From contig NZ_QWLM01000002.1 of the NCBI RefSeq assembly GCF_003515945.1, forward strand, positions 186,001 to 250,000: a stretch of 64,000 nt of DNA. The letters run 5' to 3'. Source of the stretch: Dermacoccus abyssi (GTDB lineage: Bacteria; Actinomycetota; Actinomycetes; Actinomycetales; Dermatophilaceae). The notes below the pieces were generated by a model. That model saw nothing but the letters and a program-made list of their open reading frames with translations. It made no database searches and had not been told where the DNA came from. Shown here piece after piece: positions 1 through 9,300 of this stretch. The translations under genes were made by a program, and so were the position numbers. The first letter of the stretch is position 1. Every line of letters begins with the position of its first letter.

Positions 1-35
1 AACAGGTGAACGCTGCGGCGAAGGCCGCGGCTCAT
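1..35 (-). CDS. 5' end of a gene running off the left edge
   Basis: An ATG at 35..33 overlaps the TGA stop of the upstream methyltransferase gene in the four-base ATGA arrangement used repeatedly in this window. The eleven codons inside the window read M-S-R-G-L-R-R-S-V-H-L with no stop. This is too little to name a product. The call rests only on the overlap geometry, and the gene would be the next member of the same surface-polysaccharide operon. Confidence 0.35.
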   Translation of the reverse strand, partial: MSRGLRRSVHL

Positions 36-889
36 GAGGCAACCCTGGCCACGAGGTGGAGCGTGGGACGCAGGCGCGGCACAGCGGCGCGCGCTGCAAG
101 TGTCCCGGGCAGACCGAGTGCGGCCAGCGCCATCGTCGAGCGTTGCGCGAGCACGCCACGCGGGCGATCGGTCGGGCGCACGGCGCGAACCGTGCTCGCG
201 GCGCCGTGGACGAGCGAGTCGAGGACGGGGCGGCGGATCTCCACCGAGTCGAAGCCGGCGTCCCGCGCCATCGTGCTCAGAGACTTCGCCGTGAAGAAGC
301 GGATGTGTGTCGGATCCTCGAGCATCCACCAGCCGTCCTTGACGAGGCCGAGACCCGCCCAGTCACCGGCCGGCGTGAGGAAGTGCGCGCTGCCGCCGGG
401 GCGCAACAGGTCGCGGGTGCGCTGCAACGTCAGGGCTGGATCGACGACGTGCTCGAGCACGTGGATGCCGTAGGCCATGTCGACGGCGCCGGCGGGCAGG
501 GCGTCGGGCGTGACGTTCTCGATGCCGCAGGCGTGCAGCGATCCCTCGCGGGCCACACGGCCATCGACGGCGAGTTCGAGCTGGTCGGGATCGGCTCCCG
601 CGACGCTGGCTCCGCCGTCGAGGAAGCGACGCAGCAGAGCACCGGTGCCGAAGCCGATCTCGAACACCGACTCGGGTACGCCGTCCGCGATGAGCGTGCG
701 GTAGGTCAGGGCGAGACGCGCCGAGTCGAGCGTCGGGTCACCGCCGTAAGCGTGCTCACGGTGACGCGCGGGCGCGTCGTGGAGGGAGCGCACGAGGTGC
801 CCGCAGTGAGTGCACCGCCCGAGCACGGATGAGCCGAGCGTCCAAGGCTGCACGGCATGGCCGCACACCTCGCATCGAGACCTGGGAAT
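32..889 (-). CDS. Zinc-ribbon class I SAM-dependent methyltransferase, probable ATT start
   Basis: This is a class I SAM-dependent methyltransferase, probably acting on a sugar or lipid in the neighbouring polysaccharide pathway. A small N-terminal zinc ribbon (CEVC and CTHC, residues 6-9 and 26-29) precedes the SAM-binding motif EIGFGTG near residue 77; HVLEHVVDP follows further on as motif II. The frame stays open upstream to 1078, into the divergent glycosyltransferase gene. The best ribosome-binding site, AGGAGG, sits seven bases before an ATT codon at 889..887. That start keeps both zinc cysteine pairs and gives 285 residues. The next GTG upstream (958) has no Shine-Dalgarno sequence, and the next downstream would lose the first cysteine. 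Substrate unknown. Confidence 0.8.
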   Translation of the reverse strand: MPRSRCEVCGHAVQPWTLGSSVLGRCTHCGHLVRSLHDAPARHREHAYGGDPTLDSARLALTYRTLIADGVPESVFEIGFGTGALLRRFLDGGASVAGADPDQLELAVDGRVAREGSLHACGIENVTPDALPAGAVDMAYGIHVLEHVVDPALTLQRTRDLLRPGGSAHFLTPAGDWAGLGLVKDGWWMLEDPTHIRFFTAKSLSTMARDAGFDSVEIRRPVLDSLVHGAASTVRAVRPTDRPRGVLAQRSTMALAALGLPGTLAARAAVPRLRPTLHLVARVAS

Positions 890-917
890 CGGGACACCTC
901 CTGTTCGGCTCCCGGTT

Positions 918-923
918 ACTCTA
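918..923 (-). promoter_or_regulatory. Possible -10 element of the methyltransferase gene
   Basis: TAGAGT on the minus strand lies about 28 bases upstream of the ATT start, leaving room for a short leader with the AGGAGG site. No convincing -35 is visible. Confidence 0.3.
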
Positions 924-974
924 ACGGGCGACCCGAAACGGTCGCGGACGAATGGCACGAGGAGACGAGCAGGG

Positions 975-2222
975 ATGAACGGCGAGCACGCAGGTGCCCC
1001 GATGCGGGTGCTGTACCTGTCGTGGCGCGACCGCGAGAACCCCGAAGCCGGCGGCTCCGAGGTGTTCGTCGAGCGCACGAGCGAGGTGATGAGCGCTCTC
1101 GGGGACGAGGTGACGATTCACACCGCCCGCTTCCCGGGCGCAGCCCGACGCACGATGCACGGCGACGTCCGCGTCCTGCGTGCCGGCAACCGCTTCACCT
1201 GCTACGCGGCGGGGCTGTGGCACCTGCTGCGCCACTCCCGCGATTACGACGTCGTCATCGACGTGCAGAACGGTGTGCCGTTCTGGTCACCCATCGTCTC
1301 CCGCGTCCCCGTCGTCGCCGTCGTCCACCACGTGCACCGCGACCAATGGTCGAGCATCTTCGGTGAGCGCCTCGCGAGGTTCGGCTGGTTCCTCGAGTCG
1401 AAGGCCGCGCCGTTCGTCTACCGCAAGAGCCGCTACGTCACCGTCTCGAAGGCAACGCGGGCCGAACTCGTGGAACTCGGCGTCGACGCCGAACGCATCG
1501 ACCTCGTCTACAGCGGCAACGACCACCCGCGCGATCTCGACTCCTACGCGGACGTGCCTCGCACGTCCGAGCCGTCCATCACCGTGCTGGGCCGCCTCGT
1601 GCCGCACAAACAGGTGGAGATCGCCGTGGACACCGTGGCACGCCTGCGCCCCCAGTTCCCCGGGCTCGTGCTCAACGTCGTCGGTTCCGGGTACTGGCAG
1701 GAGAACATCGCCCAGCACGCCCGCGATCTCGGAGTAGAGGACGCCGTCCGTTTCCACGGATTCGTCGACGAGGAGACCAAGCACACGCTGCTCGCCTCGT
1801 CGTGGCTCGTCATGATGCCCTCGTACAAGGAGGGCTGGGGCTTGACGATCGTGGAGGCCGGGCTGCACGGCACCCCCTCGCTGGCGTTCATCCAGGCCGG
1901 TGGCCCCAGTGAGTCCATCCAGCACGCGAGCACCGGCGCTCTGGCCTCGACGACCGACGAACTCATCGACGACGTGCGCGTCCTCCTCGAACGAGCGGAT
2001 GTCCGGGAGGAACTCGGACGCAATGCGCGCCGCTACGCCCGCTCGTTCAGCTGGAGCAGCGCCGGCCGGAACTTGCACCACACGCTCGAGAACGTCCTCG
2101 GGCGCGCGACGCGTGCGCCCCAGCCGCCGGACACTCCCCTGCACGTCGAGCGCCTGCGTGCCCTCGTCGAGCGCGACGCGTTCGCTTCGGACGAGCGGCC
2201 ACACGTCGTCAGCGTCTCCTGA
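975..2222 (+). CDS. GT4-family glycosyltransferase
   Basis: Glycosyltransferase of the GT4 (GT-B fold) type, 415 residues, expected to transfer a nucleotide-activated sugar to a glycan or lipid acceptor on the cytoplasmic face of the membrane. The N-terminal Rossmann domain carries GGSEVFVER shortly after the first strand. The C-terminal nucleotide-sugar domain has VLGRLVPHKQ and the EX7E signature EGWGLTIVE, with glutamates at about 286 and 294. The ATG at 975 lies behind GGAGACGAGCAGGG; an ATG at 1002 is a possible alternative. It is divergent from the methyltransferase gene, and a strong terminator follows. Acceptor and linkage cannot be read from the sequence. Confidence 0.9.
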   Translation: MNGEHAGAPMRVLYLSWRDRENPEAGGSEVFVERTSEVMSALGDEVTIHTARFPGAARRTMHGDVRVLRAGNRFTCYAAGLWHLLRHSRDYDVVIDVQNGVPFWSPIVSRVPVVAVVHHVHRDQWSSIFGERLARFGWFLESKAAPFVYRKSRYVTVSKATRAELVELGVDAERIDLVYSGNDHPRDLDSYADVPRTSEPSITVLGRLVPHKQVEIAVDTVARLRPQFPGLVLNVVGSGYWQENIAQHARDLGVEDAVRFHGFVDEETKHTLLASSWLVMMPSYKEGWGLTIVEAGLHGTPSLAFIQAGGPSESIQHASTGALASTTDELIDDVRVLLERADVREELGRNARRYARSFSWSSAGRNLHHTLENVLGRATRAPQPPDTPLHVERLRALVERDAFASDERPHVVSVS

Positions 2223-2284
2223 TCTCAGGCACACGGTGCCCCGGTCGTCGACGGCAGCCGGTGCGGGCCACACACACACAACAG

Positions 2285-2320
2285 CGCGAGGGCGAGGCAT
2301 TTCGATGCCTCGCCCTCGCG
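2285..2320. terminator. Bidirectional terminator hairpin with TTCG loop
   Basis: A perfect 16-bp GC-rich stem (2285-2300 with 2305-2320) is closed by a TTCG tetraloop. It lies between the convergent glycosyltransferase (+) and small membrane protein (-) genes. There is no clear T-tract. Confidence 0.85.
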
Positions 2321-2323
2321 CAT

Positions 2324-2343
2324 GTTCGGCCGTGCGGCCGAAC
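2324..2343. terminator. Second hairpin beside the TTCG terminator
   Basis: A perfect 8-bp inverted repeat, GTTCGGCC-GTGC-GGCCGAAC, lies three bases before the stop codon of the minus-strand small gene. It probably reinforces termination of that gene. Confidence 0.5.
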
Positions 2344-2346
2344 GGA

Positions 2347-2499
2347 TCAGCCGTCGTAGCTGATCTTGGACTGGTACTTCTGCGACTGCTCCTGGTTGCC
2401 CTGGGTCTGGATGAGACCGAAGATCGCCAGAAGGGCGAGAAGGATGCCGACGATGGCACCGCCGACGTTGTACGCCGCCTTGTTCGTGGACGCGCTCAT
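2347..2499 (-). CDS. Small single-pass membrane protein, 50 aa
   Basis: Unrecognised 50-residue protein. After a short polar N-terminus (MSASTNKAAYN) there is one hydrophobic segment at about residues 12-32 (VGGAIVGILLALLAIFGLI), then a glutamine- and lysine-rich tail. The ATG at 2499 has an AAAGGCGG ribosome-binding site; an upstream in-frame start at 2532 has none. Two hairpins follow its stop. It stands alone between the first glycosyltransferase and the polytopic membrane protein. The topology suggests a small membrane component, but no function can be assigned. Confidence 0.7.
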   Translation of the reverse strand: MSASTNKAAYNVGGAIVGILLALLAIFGLIQTQGNQEQSQKYQSKISYDG

Positions 2500-2609
2500 G
2501 GTGAACCGCCTTTCGCTGTGTCCAGCTCTCACTTCGCCGGTGAGACGCGTCGCCCGTACGACGCATTTTCATCGAGTGTAGCCCGAATGTGACGTTCTGC
2601 GCAGGCGAA

Positions 2610-4406
2610 CTACTGTCTGGTACCCGAAGCGTGTCCTTGCGCGCCGCGTTCGAACTGCCTGCGCCGCACGAGCCACGCCGTACCCGCAGCCAGGGTGACC
2701 CCGGCGAGAGCCAGGCCCGTCGCGCCCCACCAGGGCGCGTTCCCTAGGCTCTGCGGGCCGTCGTGGCCGCTGGGACGGCCGATGTCGTAGAGCGTCAGGT
2801 CTCGTCCCGAGTGCACGACGGAGCCGATCGGGTTGAGCGTCCGAATGTCGTCGTCGGCCCCGGGTTGGGACTTCTCGACGACGACGTAGCGCACGCCGGC
2901 CCTACTCAGCGCAGCCTTGACCTGCGCCGCGTCCCCGCTCGCGAGGGCCCTCGACACCCGGTCGGCAGCCGCACTCTCACCCCGTACCGTGCTGTCACGC
3001 AGTGGCAGGTCGTCGTTGACGAGCACAGGAGAGGACGACAGGCGCTGCCACGCGTCGAGCACGGTGAGGTCGCCGTTCCAGCCGTACTGCCGGTACAGGC
3101 GCCACGGCAGGACGGCGGCCGCGTCCGACGACGCCGACAACCGCTGCGCGACGGCTCCGTACTCGTTCGGATAGCTCGACGAGACCCATTGGCCACCGCG
3201 GGCGAACGCAAGCCCCGGCAGAAGAACGACCGGCAGCACGGCGGCCGTGACGAGCGCGACAGGGGCGAGCGCGGTTCCTCGGGCGCGTGACACGACACGT
3301 GCCGCGAGCACGCCCCACCCGAGCGCTGCGGGCACGACGAGCAACGCGACGAACTTCTGTCCGTCGCGCAGCAGCCCGCCGCCGGGAACGGTCTCGACGA
3401 ACCACACAAGCAGTGGCGCCGTGACGGCGAAGCTTCCGAGGCTCGACAGGACGAGCGCGAGGATTCCGAGCGCCCCGATCCCCCAGCGCAGCGCCGGCAG
3501 ATGCCTCAGGAGCGTCACGAAGCCGACGACGACGAGGGCAGCGGCGAGAAAAGCGAAGACCACGGCGTGGCGCTCGGGGAACCACGACGGCTCGTGCCAG
3601 ATTCCGCCGCCCCCGAGGAGTGACCCGAGAACGCCCAGCGGCGTGTCGGCTCCGGCGGCAAAGGCCCGAACGCCGGTGGCGTCGGCCGCGGACGATGACG
3701 AGCTCGTGAGGAAGGGGAACCACCACGCGGCGTTGAGCAGGAGCCACGCGGCTGCTCCGACGGCGATGCTTCCCGCGCGGGGCCGACCCGCGCCGGGCGC
3801 AAGGAGGATGACGACCAACGCGATGGCGACGAGCACGGCGCCCGTCGAGCCCGACAGAGCGCTCATGCCCAGGCCCACCGCGGTGCTCGTCACGGCCCGG
3901 TGATGGCGCGTGTCATCGCCGTCGCTCCGCGCTGCGCGCAGTTCGAGTGCACCGACGACGGCCCACACGAGCGCTGCGTACCCCCAGAGGTAGCCCCAGT
4001 GACCGATGGCGAGACGCTCGGCCATCCACGGGCTCCACGTCGCGGCGACGGTTGCGACAACGGTGGTGACGACGCCGCGTCGCCAGCGGTCGAGACCGGC
4101 GCCGATGGCGAAGAACGCCCCGACGAGGACGAGCCGTTGCGTGATCCAGCCGGGCAGCACGAGGTCGAGCAGTGCGACGACGGTGTCGTTCGGCACGGCG
4201 CGGGGAACCCCGCCGTCCATCCCGAGCGTGCCCGCCGAAAGCGGGAGGTCGGGCACGAACACCATGTCGTAGTGGAGCAGGAAGCCGGGACGCCACAGCG
4301 CCGGGGACAGCACGACGAGCGCGACGGCAGTCGCCGTCAACAGGCCTGCATGCCGTGTGGGCCATGAGACAGCGCTCGACCGCTCCCCCTCGCCCCTGAC
4401 GCTCAC
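2610..4406 (-). CDS. Polytopic membrane protein, GT-C-like candidate
   Basis: A 598-residue protein with roughly eleven to thirteen membrane segments and a soluble region near the C-terminus (about 420-540), then a last membrane helix and a basic tail. The first extracytoplasmic loop contains HYDMVFVPD, an acidic loop of the sort seen in GT-C glycosyltransferases using polyprenyl-phosphate sugars. A YVVVEKS segment in the soluble part recalls YfhO-like proteins. The GTG at 4406 lies seven bases after the stop of the preceding glycosyltransferase gene, so the two are surely co-transcribed. A role in extracytoplasmic glycan assembly is inferred from neighbours and topology only. Confidence 0.75.
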   Translation of the reverse strand: MSVRGEGERSSAVSWPTRHAGLLTATAVALVVLSPALWRPGFLLHYDMVFVPDLPLSAGTLGMDGGVPRAVPNDTVVALLDLVLPGWITQRLVLVGAFFAIGAGLDRWRRGVVTTVVATVAATWSPWMAERLAIGHWGYLWGYAALVWAVVGALELRAARSDGDDTRHHRAVTSTAVGLGMSALSGSTGAVLVAIALVVILLAPGAGRPRAGSIAVGAAAWLLLNAAWWFPFLTSSSSSAADATGVRAFAAGADTPLGVLGSLLGGGGIWHEPSWFPERHAVVFAFLAAALVVVGFVTLLRHLPALRWGIGALGILALVLSSLGSFAVTAPLLVWFVETVPGGGLLRDGQKFVALLVVPAALGWGVLAARVVSRARGTALAPVALVTAAVLPVVLLPGLAFARGGQWVSSSYPNEYGAVAQRLSASSDAAAVLPWRLYRQYGWNGDLTVLDAWQRLSSSPVLVNDDLPLRDSTVRGESAAADRVSRALASGDAAQVKAALSRAGVRYVVVEKSQPGADDDIRTLNPIGSVVHSGRDLTLYDIGRPSGHDGPQSLGNAPWWGATGLALAGVTLAAGTAWLVRRRQFERGAQGHASGTRQ

Positions 4407-4413
4407 GCGGGCC

Positions 4414-5505
4414 TCACTCGAACTCGGCGAACGCCTCGCCGAGGCGACGGGTCTGCGTGACGATGTCGTGCTCCGCGACCATCCGTTCGCGGTTGGCTCG
4501 GCCCGTCTCGCGGGCAGCGTTGTCGTCCTCGAGGAAGTGCAGGAGCCCGTCGGCCAGTGCTGCGGCGTCGTCCTCGACGACGAGGTTCGGCGGCCGCACC
4601 GCCTCGTCGTTCGTACCACAGGCTGTCGTGACGACGGGAAGGCCGCACGCCTGCGCCTCGAGGTAGGCAAGACCGAGTTGCTCGGTCCACTTCCACGTCG
4701 GGCGGGGTGCCGTCGTGAACACCCGAGCCGAGCGCAGGAGATCGGCCACCCCCGACGCATCGAGCGAGCCCGCGAGGACGACCGAATCCGGCATGCGACG
4801 GGCGGCTTCCTCGACGAGCGGAAGCAACGGGCCGCGTCCGGCCACGACGAGCTGCGCCTCCGGCAGGTGTCGGCGCACGTGAGCCATCGCGTCGAGCACG
4901 GTGTCGATGCCCTTGTTCGGTGCCAGCGGCGAAGTGAAGACAACGCGCGGGCGGTCGGTGAGTTCGGCTGCCGGGGAGAACAGTTCCGTGTCGACACCGG
5001 GCTTGACGACGCGCGCCCGCTCGAGGTCGAAGCCGTTGAGGTCGAGGTGATCGAGGGCGGCGTCGACCATGCAGAGCACGAGGTCGGCGCTGCGTGCGGA
5101 TTCGACGGCCTGGCGGTACGGCGGCAGGGCGTACAGGGGCTGACGCGGCATGTTCTCCCACGTCACGACGGCCTGCTTGAAGCCTCCGGATCGGCGGCGC
5201 CGGGAAAGTTGCCCGGTGACGAGCGAACACAGCTCGAGGCTGACCGCCCAGTCGGGGCGAACGCGCGCGAGTTCGTCGTCGAGGTTCTCGGCCCAAGCGA
5301 AAGCGCCGGCCTCGATGAAGCGCTTCACCGGGCGGCGGTAGGTCGTCGGGACCCAGCTCATCTCCCCCACCGGCTCGTCGGCGGCCAGCGCTGTGACGTG
5401 GGTGTCGGGCATGCGCGACATCCAGTAGAGCTCACGGCGGGGACGCTGATCGGGCAGCGAGAGCCACAGGAGCTCACGCCGGCGCGACGCGTCACCGTGG
5501 GTCAC
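4414..5505 (-). CDS. GT4-family glycosyltransferase
   Basis: A 363-residue GT-B glycosyltransferase. The C-terminal domain has FTSPLAPNKGIDTVL near residue 190 and the EX7E motif EQLGLAYLE (E275, E283), followed by ACGLPVVTT. The N-terminal domain is less conserved. It overlaps the preceding GT2 gene by four bases (ATGA) and is followed after seven bases by the polytopic membrane protein gene, so GT2, GT4 and membrane protein form one translationally coupled unit behind the AftD-like gene. Donor and acceptor sugars are unknown. Confidence 0.88.
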   Translation of the reverse strand: MTHGDASRRRELLWLSLPDQRPRRELYWMSRMPDTHVTALAADEPVGEMSWVPTTYRRPVKRFIEAGAFAWAENLDDELARVRPDWAVSLELCSLVTGQLSRRRRSGGFKQAVVTWENMPRQPLYALPPYRQAVESARSADLVLCMVDAALDHLDLNGFDLERARVVKPGVDTELFSPAAELTDRPRVVFTSPLAPNKGIDTVLDAMAHVRRHLPEAQLVVAGRGPLLPLVEEAARRMPDSVVLAGSLDASGVADLLRSARVFTTAPRPTWKWTEQLGLAYLEAQACGLPVVTTACGTNDEAVRPPNLVVEDDAAALADGLLHFLEDDNAARETGRANRERMVAEHDIVTQTRRLGEAFAEFE

Positions 5506-6389
5506 GGCGTCTTTCCTCCGGAGGCCGCCTCACGGCGCGCGCTCCAGGCGCCGTAGCCGTAGCCGACCGCCTCCATGGCACGCATCGCGACCATGCCGGC
5601 GGCGTGCAGGGGGCGTCGGGCCAGGTCGCCGCGGTGGCTCCAGTACGCGCCGAGCACCGCACGCCCTTGGTCGCTGACGGCACCGTCGTGCTCGGCTTCG
5701 AGGGCCGGGATGCTTCGGCCGTAGTAGCGCCGCTTGTCGAAGACGTCGCGCAGGGTGAGGTGACCCTCGTCGTGGTCGATGACGATGGGAGCGAGTTCGA
5801 TGCGGTGTCCCGCACGGCGCATTTTCATGCGAAGGTCGGCGTCCTCCGGTCCGGACATCGCGAGGTGGAACTCGCCGTCGCCGACCATGAACTCACGGCG
5901 CAGCAGGCGTGGGTTGTGCAGCCACGGTTGGTCGAGGTAGCACTCACGCTCGAGGGCACGGCAGGCTGTCCAGAACCCCGTGCCGATCGTGCGCTCGGGC
6001 AGGGCGACGCCGGCCGCGCCTGTTTGCTCGGCCGTGTCGAGGGCGACTTCGAGAGCACGCGGCGGCAGGATCATGTCGCTGTCGAGCCACACGATCCACG
6101 GCGTCTCGGCAGCCTGAATGCCGCGGTTGCGCTGGGCGGAACGCTCGGGGCCCGCCTCGAGGTAGACGTCGGCGTACCGCTGGGCGATCTCGGGCGTCGC
6201 GTCGTTACTCGCGTTGTCGACGACGATGAGCGTCACGTTCGGCTCGGTCTGCACAACGACGGACGCGAGCGTCGCCTCGATCGTGCGCTCGTTGTTGCGC
6301 GTCGGCACGATGACGCTCACCGCGCGCGCAACACCGCCCTCCACATCGCGCCCGGCAGGCGTCCCGGCGCTCACGTGGCTGTCAATCAT
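5502..6389 (-). CDS. GT2-family glycosyltransferase
   Basis: A 295-residue GT-A fold glycosyltransferase. VSVIVPTRNNERTI opens the nucleotide-binding domain near residue 25, and DSD at 103-105 is the metal- and sugar-nucleotide-binding DXD motif. GPEDADLRMKMRRAG fits the ED acceptor/base region. There is no membrane segment, so it should act in the cytoplasm. The ATG at 6389 overlaps the end of the AftD-like gene by eight bases and has GGAGG nine bases upstream. The frame runs open further upstream but would then lie inside that gene. Confidence 0.88.
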   Translation of the reverse strand: MIDSHVSAGTPAGRDVEGGVARAVSVIVPTRNNERTIEATLASVVVQTEPNVTLIVVDNASNDATPEIAQRYADVYLEAGPERSAQRNRGIQAAETPWIVWLDSDMILPPRALEVALDTAEQTGAAGVALPERTIGTGFWTACRALERECYLDQPWLHNPRLLRREFMVGDGEFHLAMSGPEDADLRMKMRRAGHRIELAPIVIDHDEGHLTLRDVFDKRRYYGRSIPALEAEHDGAVSDQGRAVLGAYWSHRGDLARRPLHAAGMVAMRAMEAVGYGYGAWSARREAASGGKTP

Positions 6390-9300
6390 CCTCGGATCCT
6401 CCGTCGCTGTCGCTGTCGCGCGTGCGTCCCTCGTCCTCGGTGCGGTCGGCGGAGTCGGTGGCGTCAGCGGCCGGCTCGGCCGTTGCGGCACCGCGGGATC
6501 CCCCGGCCAGGCCTTCACGGCGCAGGAGGCCTGCGATGGCGACGACGAAACCGGCGCCGGCAACGCGATGCGGCCACAGGCTCGCCGAGATCGCATCCGC
6601 GCTCACCTCGCCGAGGTCGGGACTGAGGACGAGGAACAGGAGAATCGCCACGAACACCAGGGCAGCGCCGGTGACGACGAGTGCCCGTGATGTCACGCGT
6701 CCCCAGCGCAGGCCCGCCACGACGGCGAGACCCGCCACGAGTCCCGGAAGCCCCACAGCGAGCGCGGCGGCCACGACGAAGCCGGCTTGGAGCAGGACCT
6801 GACGATCCGAGCGACCCGGGGACCCGCCGCCACCGGTCATCCGCTCCTGTGGCGCGGACCGGTGCGCGCGATGAGCCGGCAGGTCCTCGTCGGCGCTCTC
6901 GTCTCGACCACCGACAAGCGCACCCGTCAGCCACGCACGCACCACGAGCGCTGCCGCGAGCAACAGTGCCGCAAGCGAGAAGAGGATGGCCCAGTTGGCG
7001 TAACGCTGAGGCGTGAAGCGCATCTCGACGGTGCCCTCGGCGCCGGCCGGCAGAACCCACCCGGAGGAGTAGCCGTCGAGCAGGACGGGGCGTCCCAGAT
7101 CCTTGTCGCCCAGCGTGGCGCTCCAGCGCTCGTCATAGCTCTGACCCAGCACGACGGCCTTCGGCGTGGAGCTCTTCGCCACGCGCACGGACTTCACGCT
7201 CGGCGAGTTCTTCGTCACGGCGAAGTCGACCGGGGCAGGCGAGACGCCGGCCCCCGCCTTCTCCGACACGGTGTCGCGCAGCACGAGCGAGTCGACGACG
7301 AAGTCGCGCACCGGCTCGACGTGCTGTTCGCGGGCCTTGAGGACAACCGGGTTGCACGCCGTCCAGCGGGTGCCGGCGTCCTTGGGCCCGGCCACACGGT
7401 CGCCCGACAGACGCATCGGCAGCGCCGTACCGTTGATCGTCGAGACTGCGAAGCACCGGTTCTTACCAGGCTCGTCGAACGCACCGAGAGGAGCCTTGCG
7501 CAGCACTTGTTTCGTATCGATCGACGTGAACTTCGCCGGGGCGCCGTTACGCGGCCCGCTCGAGGCGTCGAGCTGCACCCGCACGACCTTGCCCCGCGTC
7601 GCCGCGATGTCGATCGACGCCGTGCCGTTCGGCTTGAGAACTCCGGAGCCGACGACGCGGCCGTCGACGCTGACCGTGGCCCGCGTCGCCCACTGGGTGC
7701 GTGATTCACCGCCCTCACCGGGGGCCTGGGTGACGGAGACAGAGCTGATCTCGCGCTCGGGCCCGCGCATCTGCCACCAGGCACCCTGCGGGCTTGCGCC
7801 ACCGGGAACCCAGGCCGTCTTGTCGTTGTCGTCGGCGGCCTGGGACGCACGGTATTCGGGGCGGTCGAACCAGAACTCCGACGACGACGCCGTGACGGCA
7901 TCGCTGTAGCCCGCGCTGCGGTCGTAGAAGCGCTCCTGGTCGGCCTTCGCGAGGCGCACCGTGGCGGAGGCGTCGTAGCGACGGGCGTCGGGCATCGTGA
8001 AGATGCGGTTGAGCGAGGTCTCGGAGTCGTCGTTCGGGGAGGACGAGTTCTGCACGCGCTGGAAGAGGATGTCGAGCGGTGCCTTCTCGAAGGCCGTGCG
8101 GCCCTCGGCGTCGAGGCTGTCGTACAGGTCCTTCAGAGTCGACGGCGTGCGCGCCGCACGCTCTGCCTTCGCCCCGGGTAGCCCCACTTCGGAAACACCG
8201 ACGAGGTTGTAGCCGTCGCCGCGGGTCGAGTCGATCCGCAGGCGGACGGACTCGGCGTTCACGCCACCCATGCGGAACGTGGCACGGCCGGTGTCTGGCA
8301 CGCGCACGGAGACAGACTTGCCGCCTGCGATGAGGGTGGCGCGATCGATCTTGACGGGACCGAGATCGGCCTGAGCGACCGACACGTCACCGAGGCGGGC
8401 GGGCTTGTCGAGCTTCACGTTCAGGCTCTGGCCTGCGGCTCGCTGGAAGTCACCGAACCGCCACGACGTCGCATCGTCACCGTCGAAAGCGTTCTCGGCG
8501 GCGGCGAAGGGCAGGTCGAAGAACGTTCCACCGGCCGAGCTCGCGGTGACGTGCGCCCCGGAACGTTCCAGGACGGTCTGGTTCTTCGGATCGGTGCCCA
8601 GTGTGCGGCTGTTCTTCAGTGCCTCGTTCGCGGCAAGGAGCGAGCCCTGGCCGGCGGTGAGGCGCTGAGGGATGGTGTTGCGACGGGCGTTCGTGTCGGT
8701 TTGCGCGAGTCGTGCGCCGTCCTTGAGCGCGGCTTTGAGGCTCGTCTCGTCGAGGTCCTGCGCGTAGCGCACGGTGGGGCTCGAGCGAAGCAGGCCGGCG
8801 GCGGCGAGCTGGGGGAACGCCCAGCCGTCGCCGGCGACGATCATCTGACCCGCGAGGCTCTGGGCCCGGACCGCACGTCGGGAGTCCTTGACCCCGTAGA
8901 GCTGCACCGGCGTGAGCAGGGCCTCGTCCATGCTCTCGGGCTGGTTCGTGGGCGACAGGACGTTCTGACCGGGACGGCCGAAGTTCGCGACGCCGTACAG
9001 ACCACTGTCGCCGTCGATGAGGCGCGACATGGCAGCTGGCCGCGCACCGCCGTCGTTCTCCCAGACGGTGTCGTGACGCACGAGCACGTTGTCGGCCCCG
9101 AGGTAACGCGCGAACGTCGAGGCGATGTCGCCGTTCGAGCGATCCGACTGCACCGTGTCGTCCATGGCCGCGAGGAGGTTGGCGCCGGGTGCACTCGCGT
9201 TCGGCGTCGTCTCGGGCAGCACGGCCTCGCGCTTGAGAAGCGAGTTCGTGAGGTCGTCCGGCCGTTGAACGGTCCAGCGATAGGTCGGCCTGGTCTGGCC

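Noticed and set aside
2269-2280. Short CA dinucleotide run
   Set aside because: Only about six units; too short to count as a meaningful repeat.
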